A DNA stretch of 64,000 nucleotides, taken from positions 15,192,501-15,256,500 of the forward strand of contig OY987268.1 of NCBI GenBank assembly GCA_963920665.1. The letters are read 5' to 3'. Shown here piece after piece: positions 35,468 through 47,364 of the stretch. Below the pieces are notes generated by a model, which was not told the DNA's origin, ran no database searches, and saw only the letters and a program-made list of their open reading frames with translations. Every line of letters begins with the position of its first letter. Within the stretch, counting starts at the first letter, position 1. Made by a program: the position numbers and the translations under genes. This DNA is from Straminergon stramineum (lineage: Eukaryota > Streptophyta > Bryopsida > Hypnales > Calliergonaceae).

Positions 35468-35748
35468 ATGGCAGTTCGCACCCAAGATGCAGATCGTGAT
35501 CAAGCAAGGTTTCCTACAAGTGAATTGGTTTGTTTGAAAATATAGCAATTAGAAAAGAATCTATAATTCATTTCTGTTCATGCATTGACACCTGAGGGTT
35601 TGGATAGGTTTCTAGTGGCAACGCCACTGGTGCACTTCGTTGCTGCAAGCTTCTATGACTGTGGTGTGCCTTACGATGGCTCGGCATACTTGTTGCATCA
35701 TTCCTCCTGCGAAACAAGTTCTTTTCAGGTTTGACTACTTTCTAGTTT
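35468..35748 (+). pseudogene. Possible two-exon gene fragment, family unknown
   Basis: A short frame starts at 35468 (MAVRTQDADRDQARFPTSEL) and stops soon after a GTTTGT that could be a donor. After a likely acceptor near 35605 an open stretch encodes DRFLVATPLVHFVAASFYDC and GVPYDGSAYLL up to CAG|GTTTGA at 35748. A degraded copy of the first part is at 50590-50660, so the fragment belongs to a repeated sequence. The second part loosely recalls the N-terminal part of hAT-type transposase-derived proteins, but I am not confident. Confidence 0.3.
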
Positions 35749-36034
35749 CTCTCACCTATCGATATTCTGGATTTAGGCGCATGGGTTTGATAGATTTGTT
35801 GAAGGATTGATTTCCGTATTAGAAATTTGGGGTAACTTGGAGAGCAAGACATTCACAACATCCCTCAATCGCTAAAACTCTATGGTCCAAGTTGTGGATT
35901 TAAATAAGAAGACAATGCATAGAAGTTAGGGACTCAGAAAGCGTGCCATGGAGGTGGTCAGAATAGAATTAGGTGACAAGCTACAGAGGTCCTATCCAAT
36001 GGAAATGCCGTGTAATAATACTACCAGATAAAGG

Positions 36035-36215
36035 CACTATTGTGAAACCCGTCGCTTTTCATTCCTTGAAATAGCGACAAAATGAGTGGTGAGTGAAAAA
36101 AGTCACAAGGGACAAATCGTGGGTCCGACTTAGAAACTATCAATAGATCATTTTCAGTGAGAAGCGACACAACTCCGGATTTCCTCAATGAAAAACGACA
36201 GGTTTCGCTCTAGTG
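36035..36215. mobile_element. CACTA-like MITE
   Basis: 181 bp from CACTATTGTGAAACCCGTCG to the near-inverse ending GACAGGTTTCGCTCTAGTG, with AGG duplicated on both sides. The interior repeats AGCGACA-type motifs. Same class as 12678-12860 and 34949-35166 but a different interior. Confidence 0.8.
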
Positions 36216-37639
36216 AGGGGTCGTTTGAAAAATTGTCTCAAGGTTTGGCACTTATGGAAAACTTGGAGGAGTTCACCTTGGCATTTGTAATGGTGTCATT
36301 TAATTGTGATCCGTGTGGAGTTGTAAACTTCATCAAGAAAGCAAATTTCACCAACCACCAAAGAGGTCTCTATTTTAAAACTTTAGGTAGAAAGAAGTCT
36401 AGATCATCAACCATTGAACTTCAAGGATTGGATGAAGAGGCCTTTGCAGTACCCAAATTATCCAAACAATGACTTCACTTTTGCTAAAGTTTTGGAGAGT
36501 GCTAATGTCCTCCATTGAGAAAAGCCATATGACTTTGCATTTTCTATAGTCGATTAGATATGCCTTTGTAAGAATGAAATGGATTTGTGTGAGTGGGACA
36601 TCACCAATTTGTTTCAAAATGTTTACTTCCACAAGTCCTTCACTTTAAAAGATGTCAAAATGAAATCAACCACATATTGCAGAGGATGCACTTCATCATC
36701 CAGAGGATGGTTGGTTGGAATTACATAAACACATGGAAAAATAGGAGACCTTATCCAATACGTACGCATGCCACTTATTGTGCATGGTACCACACTACAC
36801 AATTATGCCACAAAGAGAAGAGAGCAAAGAAAGAGGGGAGCAGAGCTTGCGAAATCCAAAAGGGAAGCAAAAATTCAACTCAATTTGAAAAAAAGAAGTT
36901 AACTTCATAGCACAAAAAGAAGAAACAATTATAGCCTTCTTCACTTCTTGTGAAAAAACAAGCTACGTTTATTGCTCCTTTAGTGAAACCTGAGATGTAC
37001 AGTTAGTGGTTTAGATGATGATTGTAGATCGACACATAGAGTTTAAAACTAAATCTTGAAAAGGTTGCAACTTTTGAGTTGGAGATGCCATTTCATTTTT
37101 TCACAACAATCCCATCTACTCACTAATAACAATTTTAAGAAAAAATTAGTAAACATAAACAACCCACTTTTTGTAATATGCTACTGAACCCAAATATGCA
37201 CGGTAAGTGGCATGTGTACAATATGTCTTTCCTACCAAAATCCTATATTAGCTCTTTTTACATTGTCTTTGCCCCAACCAATGGTGAGAACTTGGACCAA
37301 GGCCCAACATCATCAATTAGGTCACCTAATGTGGTAGAATTGTCATACTCTATCCCACTAGTAGCAATTTATGCAAGGTTACATAGGTTGTGAAGGTGCA
37401 ATCGTAGTCCCTTTCATTTTGTATAGTAATCAAACAACTCTCTCTCTCAAACAATGGGAAGGTTAGTGGTTATCCTTTAGTTTTGTCACTAGGAAACATT
37501 ACTTATGAAATTGCATGCTCAAGTAGAAAGACACATACTTTTGGGAGTGATGCATGTTATCACTTCATCGAGTGTATTTTCATACTATAGAAGACTCAAG
37601 ATTTTCCACGAGTGTCTTAATAAAATTGTTCAACCTTTG
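36216..37639. other. Intergenic, old repeat remnants
   Basis: 36216-36260 matches 51531-51575, continuing the similarity between 35.46-36.03 kb and 50.57-51.23 kb. The 94-codon frame from 36188 runs across the MITE end and so is unlikely to be a native gene. Nothing else is recognisable. Confidence 0.4.
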
Positions 37640-38440
37640 TACTCCAAGTTTCAAATACTAAAATTTAGGGTTTCATGACTTTAGTTGTAGTCCTCATATC
37701 CCAATTTTGACCTTCAAATTTGCATTTTGGGATCTGAATGGTACTAGAATCCTACGAAATGGAAAAAATAGACATCCAATTGGAAACTATTTTAAAATAA
37801 TTAAATAATTATAAAGAGGTCAAAAAAACTATTCTATGTATATTACTTCCACATGTACCTTCATTCCAAATTTCATATAAAACTAACATATGACACAAAA
37901 GTTACGAGCAAAGAACCACCCGTCCAAGGACAAAGGACAAAAATAAAAGGACAAGTGTTTCTTGCAATCACCTTCTTGACTAAAAAAGATTGGATTTAAT
38001 TTTACTTAATTCGTTTGAACTTGATTAGAAACAAGTTCTAAAGGTAGCCGTTCTAAATGAATCTACGAGATAGGGATGGGTCTAGATGAAAAATCTACAT
38101 TGATATTGAATAAAATATTCATTCTTGAAAAAAGAATCCATTTTATTTTTGCAGTCTTCTTCATCTTTATTTCCACACACACATTAAGCTCAATTTCTCA
38201 ATGAATTCTCTATATCCTACAAGATGAAACGCTCAAGTTATCTGTTTACGATATTCCTGCATTCTTCTTTCCTCCCTACCAAGATAGGCAATCCTCGACC
38301 CCCATCAAAAAGAGAAAGACATGCATGCCAAATGGATACTTCAAACCCTAAAAAAGTTGTCAAGCTCACTGAATTTTGCTCATATGCACATCTAACGCAT
38401 TCTCGCAGATATAGAATACACATCTATACTGAAATTGTAG
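37640..38440 (+). repeat. Partial copy of the 16.3-17.1 kb repeat
   Basis: Follows 16300-17100 and 55700-56500, including the GTGTTTCTTGCAATCACC end (37956-37973), a GATATTCC remnant of the 1.15-kb element's right end and the CTTTCCTCCCTACCAAGA stretch. It ends at the edge of block A'. Confidence 0.65.
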
Positions 38441-41032
38441 ATAAAGTAAGCAAATTTCATATATAATATGAATTTTCTTCATTTCTTCATTTTAAAATGT
38501 GATGGTAATTTCAACCCTTTACAAAAAATACCTAAACATTTAACTACTCATAGAAGATTTATAATTTCATCTCTAAAAAACAAATACAATTTATTTTTTA
38601 CATAGAGCTACAAAATGATTAAACTACTATATGCGGTTGAGCACAAGTTGTTTAAGCATCCATACCTTCAACAAGCTTGTTTGTTTGTTTTGTTTGTTTG
38701 TTACGGTGAATTGATCTCCAAAATTACATATTGCTTGATCGCATTCTTGGTACATCCGAAAAGCCCTCAATGAAGATAAGTGTATGGGATTTATCTCTGG
38801 GTGTTCCGAGTCAAGGCAAAAAAAGATATTGAGTTTCAAAGTTATTATGAATTAGAAAATTACTTTTCTTTTTTTAATATTATTCTACTCTAGCAATGGC
38901 ACATGGCACACTAGTCCTAATTTTATTGAACCTCATTGCCAATCTACTTATAAACTTACCATAAATATATGTAGAGCATTTGTGAATTGAAGACAACAAA
39001 TCTTTCTTTGAATGAAAAGGAAATATGCAATAAACACATATAGTGCACTAACCTTTTATGTATATCCAGTCTATAAATTTAGGGATAGTTTTGGTAAGCT
39101 CTAGTGCAAGCTGTACCATGTGACCCAATCTCAAGACTTGCTTGTGCTGCTCCTCATAAATTTGCTTCAAGTTCAAGATCATTATGTGTTTTTTTGCATT
39201 CAAATTACTCTAATCTAGAGTATCGTGTTGGTGAGAATTATTATTTGAATAATCAAACTTAAGCTCAATGAGTTTCTATATCTCTATCTCTATCTATCTG
39301 TCTCTCTCTCTGTATATGTAGACACACACACATAAATACACATAAATGATACATTACACATACACATTGAATGATCATTCATTTTGATTGAACAATGCTT
39401 GTGCTTTATAACGTAAATAGTTGCTAGCACAACTTTAGTGTGTGATGCTAAAATAATTTTAAACCCCATTTTTTTTCAGATTCATTTGAAACATTGAAAC
39501 ATTTTAGCATTAATGTATAAGGACAGAAAAAAATGGATACATGCAAGCTTATGGTCACAATTATAAGTCATTTGTAGCCATGATTTAATTTGGTGCTTAC
39601 AAATACCAACACTTCATCTAATTTCAAAAATGATATATAATTTGGAGTGTACATGCAAGGTTATGGTCATTAGAGTAAGTCATTTATAGCCATGATTTAG
39701 TTTGGTGCTTACAAATACTAACACCTCATCTAATTTCAAAAATGATATATAATTGGAAGTGCACTTACTTGCTCAAAGTGGATCTTGAACTCCATTAGGA
39801 TTGTTTGGGTTTTTCATGTCACTACTCTTAGTCACATCTAATAGAGATTCTATGCAAAATTGAACAAATCCACCAACTACACTACCTACCACTCTACTAT
39901 ATGGTATTCAAAATACACTTGAAACTATCATCTAGAATTCATAATTACTTGCCAAAATGCAATTTCTTAAAGGAAAAAATCTCATAATGCAACAACAATT
40001 GTTACGTTCCAAGCTACACATAGTTCTTACCCAACAAAGAAACAAATAGAATAAGTGAAATTAACGTTTCACAATTTAGTAGGTCACAAATCTTGTCATA
40101 TATACATATATTTTCTCGTAGCAAAACAATTCCAATTAGACTTCCAATGGTATGTAGATTGAACAACAAGTGCAAGATAAGAAAGGCCTACAAATTGTAA
40201 ACATTCTTGAGTTAGTTAGAAGACCATCCTTCTCAAAATGAATTATGTGTAGGCTTATCATACATAAAGAATGGTCCACAAAATTGTCAAAGTGTCAAAA
40301 AATGCCATCACTACCTAACTACTTCTACTAGTTTTTATCGCTCATTCACAAGCAAATATCTTTAGTTCACAATTCTACTAGCACACTCTAATAAGTTATG
40401 CTATGCTCTCACGTACACAGTTCCTCTTCAAAAACTTATCTAACATTGACCTAGGCAAAATGAGTACACTTACTCACGTATGGATGGTATAGAACTCCTT
40501 TGTATTGCCACCATTGCTTTTGAAAAAAATTCCATCAGCTTGAACATCCTATTATGAATTATCTGCAGATTTTCATTAACATTTATCATATTCAAGATTT
40601 TTCAAACAAACCCATTTATGTATTCATCCATGTGTTAATTCCATCCACCTCAATGGGTGCAACCATTGACAATTGTTAAAGTGATAATCACTTCCTTGAT
40701 TCTTTGATTAGGATGAAATTTGTTAGAACATGACTTGTACATGTAGATCAAAGAATCATGTAAAACATCCTCGTAAGCACCAAGTGCCTTGAGTTCCCAG
40801 ATCAACCATGCAATGAAAATCTAAGAAATCAGCCAAGGCTTCGTATACATAAGTTAGAGGAACGTACACCAGTGTCTCCTAAACAATCTTCCCCAATTTG
40901 TCATTGCCTTGCACAATCTTTTTATCTATGCATGAGGCAGAAGAAAGAAGGTTAGTCACTCACTCTCATACTTTCATGGGAAATTGCAAGTGCTAGACCT
41001 CTCCAAATAAATACTTTGCTGAAAAGAACGTG

Positions 41033-41811
41033 TATGATAGTCTGCTCTAAATCTGCTCATCTTCTAAAGAGTGTCCTTACTCCCTAGCCAGGTTTTGAAA
41101 TGGATATTAACAAGTTGTAAAATGCATATGTCTAAAGCATTGAATGTTTTGTCAATGATGTCAGAGCAGTTTTAAATCTGTCAAACGTTCCTTTATACTT
41201 TGGTAGTGGACGAAATAAGAGCCAAGGTGGGTCCATTTCTGAAATGTTTATCTGTGTTCAAAAAAACCTTTTCTCTCTCAACTTTGAATGCTAATATTTT
41301 TCAATCTATACGGTCAAACTTGATAAAAATTTTACCACTTGTTTTCATACAAGTATAGTACAAGATCCTATGGTTGGATTTTTTAATTTTTAATTTTTTT
41401 TTTCTTTCTTGAAAGAACGCAGTAAAAATGGCAATTTCGAGTGATTTTTGTCAAAAAATAGCCCTTGGTCCCTTGGGAGTTTAGTTTAGTTTAGTGAATG
41501 ACACATTTTGAAACCTTGTCTATTACTTTCTACATGCTATTGTGCTTGTTTTTGGTGAAGCCATATCTTTTTTCATACTACACATGTGTGGGTTTTGTAA
41601 GGCCTATGATCAAGAAATAGATACCTATGGCAAAATTCTTTAAAAATTCATAAGTAATTCAAAATGATCCGAAAAATATGAAACCACTTGGGTTAGATTC
41701 CACATCAATTTTTCTTCGATGAAAAATAAGGAAAAATATTTTCGTGCATCGAAGAACTATCAAAAAGGCCGACTAACCCTTAAATGCACGGTTTAAGAGC
41801 AGACTACTTTA
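41033..41811. mobile_element. Inverted-repeat element with TAGTCTGCTCTTAAA ends
   Basis: Absent from block A, where GAATGTGCAGCTCCC is continuous (about 7693-7710). The ends TAGTCTGCTCTAAA (41038) and TTTAAGAGCAGACTA (to 41806) are inverted, with weaker matching outward for five more bases. A TA duplication is possible (CA at the empty site). About 770 bp with no coding frame. Confidence 0.7.
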
Positions 41812-41947
41812 GCTCCCTTTTCCACAAATATTGAGTTCATATGTGCAGAACGATGTTGTAACTTAATAAGGAACATATTAGCAGCTTGTGAACTGCTGTT
41901 ATAAAACACCAAGTCATTGACATCCTAATTAAATACCCTGCCCTACC

Positions 41948-44484
41948 ACTCCGACCTTTCCAATTCGCCGAGGAGTCCGCCAAGGATGCCCCTTGGCTCC
42001 GTACCTGTTTTAGTTTGTTGGCGAGGCCCTCAACGTAGCTGCGAAGCGCCTCATGGCCTCACACGAAATCTCCGGCATCTCCCTTCCAGAGCAAGCAGGG
42101 GAACAAATCATATACCAATATGCAGACGATGTTAACTTTACACTGCTAGGGGAAGAACGGTCCCTGCGGCGACTGTTAGCTCTACTCGAGAGCTATGGGC
42201 TCGCTTCGGGACTCCAGATTAATTGGCCGAAGAGTCTGGTTTACTGGATCTCGGCAGACCCAGCCCCTCAGTGGCTGGATCAAATGGGCTGCCCTTGGGC
42301 AGTGGAAGGGCAATTGTCCAAATTATTGGGCACCCCGTTGGTATCAACTTACACACCCCGGATATAGATGAATTTCTAGCAGGAAAGGTGCGCAAGAAAC
42401 TGGAGTTTTGGACAAGTATCCACCTCTCCCTCGCAGGTCGGGTGGTCATCGTCAATGCAGTTCTCCTCAGTACACTTTGGTACTTCATTAGTATCTGGGG
42501 AGGCTCCCTCGCCATCATTAGGAAAATTAGAGCTTCACTCCGTGATTTTCTTTGGTCTGGATCTAGCCATCGGTGTCGAGCTCGGGTCCGATGGACTGAT
42601 TGCTGCGCCCCTCTTCTCGTAGGCGGACTTAACCTAGTGGATCCTGAAGAGGCTCTTCATGCATTGGTGGCAAAATGGGTTCTGAAAGCCTTGTCGCCCG
42701 GAGCCTCCAACCTATAGTTCCTGCTCAGATTCAGGATCCTCCAATTTCGACCTCAAGGGCGTGGATCCTGGCCGGCGATGCCTCAATGGGCGCTTCTTCA
42801 TAAATTTCGCGCTTCAAAAGGCTCCCGTGCCTGGAATCACATTGTCAGAGCGTGGCGCCTTTTGGTACGCCACATCTCTGCTACTCCTCCGACCAATTGA
42901 GACGAAGTCCTCACCACCCCTCTATGGTGGACAACACATTTTATTGGAGGCTCACATGGGTTCTCTACGACCAGAGCGGCGGAACTCATGGCGAAGGGCA
43001 TGTCCCAGATCCAACACATTTGGGACGAAGTCTCCGTATCTTTTCTGGATGAGTCTCAAGTCCGCACCCAATTCGGTCTCCTTCCGAACGAGGTCCAAAG
43101 CTACCAGAATCTGGTGAACTCAATTCCTCCCTTATGGTCTTTTCTCATATCTGACAATCGCAAGGTCACCTGGCCCAAAGAATATATTGGCCTGTTTGTA
43201 CAGCAGGATGATCATCTCCCTGCCCTAGTTTGGAGGACATCTCCCCAATTCCGGCCCCGCCTGGAAGCAAATCAAAGCACGATCGAAGTCCCCCACGAGC
43301 AAGTCAGCTACACGGTTGGCGCAGCCACTTCCTGTTTAAGGGCCTAGCCACCTTCCGATCCGCTGGAAGAGTTGGTTTTCACAGGCTGGTTCAAGCGAGT
43401 TAGGATAATCTTCCCCCGATTAGGCCCGCCTCTGTACGTGGGGATAGTTAACGAGCTGTTTTTCGACCCAGGCAGATGGACATGGGGCTCCTCAATTCCG
43501 CTTCATTCATATACCGCGAAACAGGGCCGCCAAATGCTCACCTACCGCTCGTCCCTCTCTAGGCCTATAACTGACAAATGGCACGGGGTGCTCGTCCCGA
43601 GCTACCGGCCGAATTGGGGGGAGGTCTGGCAGAGTGCTCGACCTCGCAAAGATGCTGGGTTCATGTGGTCGGTGTTCCATTGCGCAGTAGCAGTCCAATG
43701 CTGGCGAGCCATTGCTACGCCCAACATCTCCACCACCTGCACCAGCTGCCCCGCCGGACTTGATGAAACCATCCTGCACCGGTTTCACCATTGCGAGAAG
43801 ACCAAGTATGCCTGGGACTTCGCACTTTCAGTGCTTTACTCCGCGCTTGATATTCCGAAGGTGGCAGGCCGTTGGCCTGCTCTCACATGGCAACAGTGTG
43901 TTCTAGGATCCAAACTCCCCCGACGGTTAAAGAAAGGATCCTCGATGTGGTCACTTTTTAGGGGCTCAGTTTTATGGGTATCCTGGCTTGATCGGAATGC
44001 CATTTGTTTCAACCACGAGGCCTGGCCTCTCCGTAAACTCGAGCTTCTCCTCTGGGAAGCTTTCACCGATCATGCGCAGGTGGCATGGCTCAAAACGGCG
44101 AGGCTATGCGAGCTCTATCCAGACAAGGTCAGCACCTTTCTTCGTCGCTTCGATAACACTTGGCTCCAGTCAGATTTTTTTGGCGTCCGAACACAGCATC
44201 AGGTGCAGTGGAAGCTGAAGCCTCCCAAAATGGGTTGCTTCTTTTGAGTAGCCTCCGGCCTCTCTCTCTCCCCTCTTGGGTGTCCTGGGCTCTCCCCGTC
44301 CTCTGGTTGGGAGTTGAAAAAAAAAGAAAAAAAAAAAAAACAGAGTTAGAGGAGAGCGGGTCTTAGGTCGTTTCTGCTTTGCTCTTGAAATTTAAATATT
44401 GCCGCCGAGGACTTGTCCTCTGGTTCAGTGTACGTTTCCCCCTTATCAATGGAAATTGTCCATGTGTTTCAAAAATAAATAAAT
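41948..44484 (+). mobile_element. 5'-truncated L1-type LINE with 17-bp target duplication
   Basis: The insertion is flanked by identical AAATACCCTGCCCTACC (41931-41947 and 44485-44501). The paralogous empty site is at about 7817-7841. Its 5' end is missing, starting inside the reverse transcriptase. The 3' end has an A-rich tract near 44320-44340 and finishes in AATAAATAAATAAAT. GC content is well above that of the host DNA. The exact duplication and the tail show target-primed insertion; the stops show it is now inactive. Confidence 0.93.
41963..44247 (+). pseudogene. LINE ORF2 remnant (reverse transcriptase, zf-RVT)
   Basis: The remaining protein starts with IRRGVRQGCPLAPYLF, a conserved reverse-transcriptase block, then a stop at 42011-42013. 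The active-site motif YADD lies at 42119-42130. A frameshift near 42350 moves the reading into another frame, which continues to 44247 with stops at 42715, 42898 and 43345. The late part has Cys/His spacing of the zf-RVT domain found near the end of plant LINE ORF2 proteins (CTSCPAGLDETILHRFHHC, about 43740-43800). The upstream endonuclease and the first reverse-transcriptase blocks are lost. Confidence 0.9.
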
Positions 44485-44870
44485 AAATACCCTGCCCTAC
44501 CTTCCAGCCATAACTTTCCCCCAAATACAGTATTTGGCCTCCCAGTTCTGAAGCTTGTGGCAGTCTTGTCAGGGTAAAGTTCACATAGTTTGTTCATGGA
44601 AAATCTTGGAAGCCCTACTTCTTCTGTTATTAATTCACAAATTCACATGTGAAAGTTAAGCAATTGTATGAGTTCAGAACATGCTAATTTCTCAGGATAT
44701 ACAAGGTGTTTTGGGTGCAACTGGGAAGGGTTAGATACTACTGCTTGGAGTCCGTATTTCAAACCATAAACTTAAGTTGGGTAAACTTATTGCCAGGTAT
44801 ACGCAACCCAATCTACTGACAATGCCTTACTAGTACAAATGGCTTCTAAATGCACCTGTACATGACTTAA

Positions 44871-45665
44871 CCCCTAAATGCCCAAGGCACCAGATTCTGG
44901 TGTTTTGAAAACTTTGAAGTTAAGTAAAACCCAACCAAATTGCTATTAAGGTAACTCAGCCTATGACAGTTCAAATGGGAGCCAGCCCATCACAGGCAAA
45001 ATTACAGTATTGGTGTACATCCTAGTTCTGAAATGTACACCTCTTGAATATTTTTGCCTGTGATGGGCTGGCTCTCATTTGGACTGTCATAGGTTGAGTT
45101 ACCTTATTAGTAGTTTGTATCTTTGGAGAATTCTTTTTGAAGTCTAGTTTTAGGATCAAAAAGTTGATCTGAAAAATAAAGGATTATGATATTTCTATTG
45201 AAGATTTAGTGCAAGGATGTCCATTGCAATCTTGACTTCCTGTAGTGTTGAGGGCTCTTGAAAATGATCCTCAAATACACTAGATCTTGGAGGCAAAATC
45301 ACATTAGAAATTCATTTAAAAAAATTGTAGAATAGATTTTGAAGAAACGTAAATTGATTGGGGTTGTGCATGTTGGGCCCTAAAACCTCATATTTTTTTA
45401 GTGACCAACTTTTTAGAGTTGACATGCAAAAAGTGAATTGAAAAATTTTCACCATTTTTACACCCTCATGATCAAACATTATAATCTTTCAATTTGTAAG
45501 TGAGATTGTTATGTTTTATTTTCCTATGTGATCTCTAACATGTCTAGTTTGAATTTGTACGGTTACAATTCAAAAGAAATTGGTACAACTTATGAAAATG
45601 TTGACTTTTTGTTCAATTTAGATCAAATTTCAAGGAGCTCCAAACAGGCCTTGGGCATTTAGGGG
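44871..45665 (+). mobile_element. TTAA-target element (piggyBac-like MITE), ~640 bp plus nested MITE
   Basis: Inverted ends CCCCTAAATGCCCAAGG and CCTTGGGCATTTAGGGG are each flanked by TTAA (44867-44870 and 45666-45669). The duplicated block has the clean empty site ACTTAACAACTT at about 12418, so insertion duplicated exactly TTAA. Without the nested 156-bp MITE the element is about 637 bp, close to its relative at 48671-49312 (642 bp). It has no coding frame. TTAA duplication with C-rich ends is the piggyBac signature. Confidence 0.88.
44949..45104. mobile_element. TA-flanked MITE, AGGTAAACC family, nested short copy
   Basis: A 156-bp foldback with arms of about 50 bp (AGGTAACTCAGCCTATGACA ... 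GAGTTACCT) sits inside the TTAA element, flanked by TA (44947-44948 and 45105-45106). The related element at 48671-49312 lacks it at the equivalent point near 48745. Its arms end like those of the 542-567-bp family members. Confidence 0.85.
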
Positions 45666-45908
45666 TTAACAACTTGACATGTGAAAGATGTCCAATTTAG
45701 GATTTAGGATTTAACTTACACAACATGACAGGCTAATGTGAGAATATTCAGGGAATGATCAAATAAAGAGAGTCCCATTAGAGAATATTGAATTTAGTGG
45801 AATTTCAATAGAATTATAAGCCTAGTGGTACTAACATCAATGTAAGTTGTACATTCTTTGAAAACTTAGTGAAGGCATCCCATTGATGAAACTCATGCTA
45901 GAATAGTA

Positions 45909-46476
45909 CTCCCTCCGTCCCAAAATGATCTTCCTGTTAGACAAAGTATTCTAGATTAAGGCAAAAAATAACATTTTTTTAAACCCATTTCACATTGTAA
46001 GTAGGTTGTGATGCACTTCCAGTGTCCTATAAATTTTGAGTTTCGGAACCCTTGTCAAAGTGGAGTTTGGGAGTTTTGAAAAGTGGAATTTTTTGGACAT
46101 TTTCAAAGAACACCACTGGGCACATAATTGTTGAGTGTGAGGTTGTTATTTTTTAGGCACTTAGAATGTACCTAAGATCATGTGTGGAACTTTGTACCAC
46201 CTCCCAAAGCTTCATCTCCTTCAATCAAGAAACACTCAAAGAGATGCAAAAAATAAGAATGAAGAGTGTTGATTGACATCTTCAATCATTTAATCTGACT
46301 TTTGATTGATAATTGCATAGATGGAAGGGAAACTATTGCTTAGAGTTATTTTGCTAGTCCCATGTAGCAATCAAAAGTTGAATTTGATCAATTCTCATAT
46401 CGTTAAGTGCAATAGGAAGATCATTTTGGGACAAAAAATTGAGTCCAATAAGAAGATCATTTTGGGACGGAGGGAG
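45909..46476. mobile_element. Stowaway-type MITE
   Basis: 568 bp with ends CTCCCTCCGTCCCAAAATGA and the inverse, flanked by TA (45907-45908, 46477-46478). Block A has an empty AATAGTAGTAGC at about 12645. CTCCCTCCGTCCC is the hallmark of plant Stowaway (Tc1/mariner) elements. The right end is duplicated: AGGAAGATCATTTTGGGAC near 46410-46430 repeats at 46447-46470. Confidence 0.92.
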
Positions 46477-47364
46477 TAGTAAGGTAGAAACACCCACTCA
46501 TTAGTGTCTTTTGTTCCCATCCTTGTACCTTAAACTACAACTAAATGTGTCTCTAGGCTTTGGTTAATGTGCCCTCCAATTGTTTAACTCTGATTTGCTG
46601 ACGCATTTGAAGGACACATATTTAATTTTGATTCGTTGACAACTAATTTTTGCAAATTTCACTTTAAGGTTGACCTAGTTATGTGACAATTTTAGTAGTC
46701 TAGGGAGACGGCACTTTGAAAAATCATAGAAATTACACACTACATCCAAAAAATCTAATTTTGTTTATAAATATTCATGATTTGCACTTGCTAATCAAAA
46801 ATATTATTTTTAAGTAAAAGGTGCCCCCAACTAAGCTAAATTGTTTATATTGACATTTTTGAATGTTTCTACTGTAGCATATAGACGCATCATCTTACCA
46901 TTCATAGTAAACAAACTAACAATTGATAAAGGACATCATACCACACCTAGTCTATGTATGATGAGGGTGTAAGAATTTTGCAAGAGCCCCCTTCAAGACC
47001 CTCATCGTCTGGGAGGAAATGCACAAGCCTCTTAAGGTAGGAGGCTCTAAAATGGAGAGGGCACTTAGAAGCGACCATGTAAGCTACCCATGTGGTTGTT
47101 GAAATGGACACCATTTTTTGAGGTAGGGAAATGTGATTGCAAGTGCATGATTTTATGGCAATGAGCAATGCTTTGGACTATTATTATATGTGATTCACTA
47201 ATCATGAATGCATCATTTAATTGTGAACACAAAATTCAAGATGACAATAAGAAAGAAATGATAAATATAAATTTTAGTGTACAAATTTCTCTTGCTCGAT
47301 TTAAGGACACTTTATTCCCACATTATGGAACTTTTCTGAACATAGTGAGCACCCACTTCAACTA

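Larger units (their letters stand above)
38450..44560 (+). repeat. Segmental duplication block A', part 1
   Basis: Counterpart of 4040-7930, enlarged by a 769-bp inverted-repeat element and a 2.5-kb LINE. It lacks the 895-bp element found at 5641-6535. No native gene is seen. Confidence 0.8.

Noticed and set aside
36188..36472. 94-codon plus-strand frame
   Set aside because: It starts inside a CACTA-type MITE and runs out of it, so it is unlikely to be a native gene.
42837..44066. Minus-strand and other-phase frames across the LINE
   Set aside because: They overlap the damaged but recognisable ORF2 remnant on the plus strand and have no independent support.
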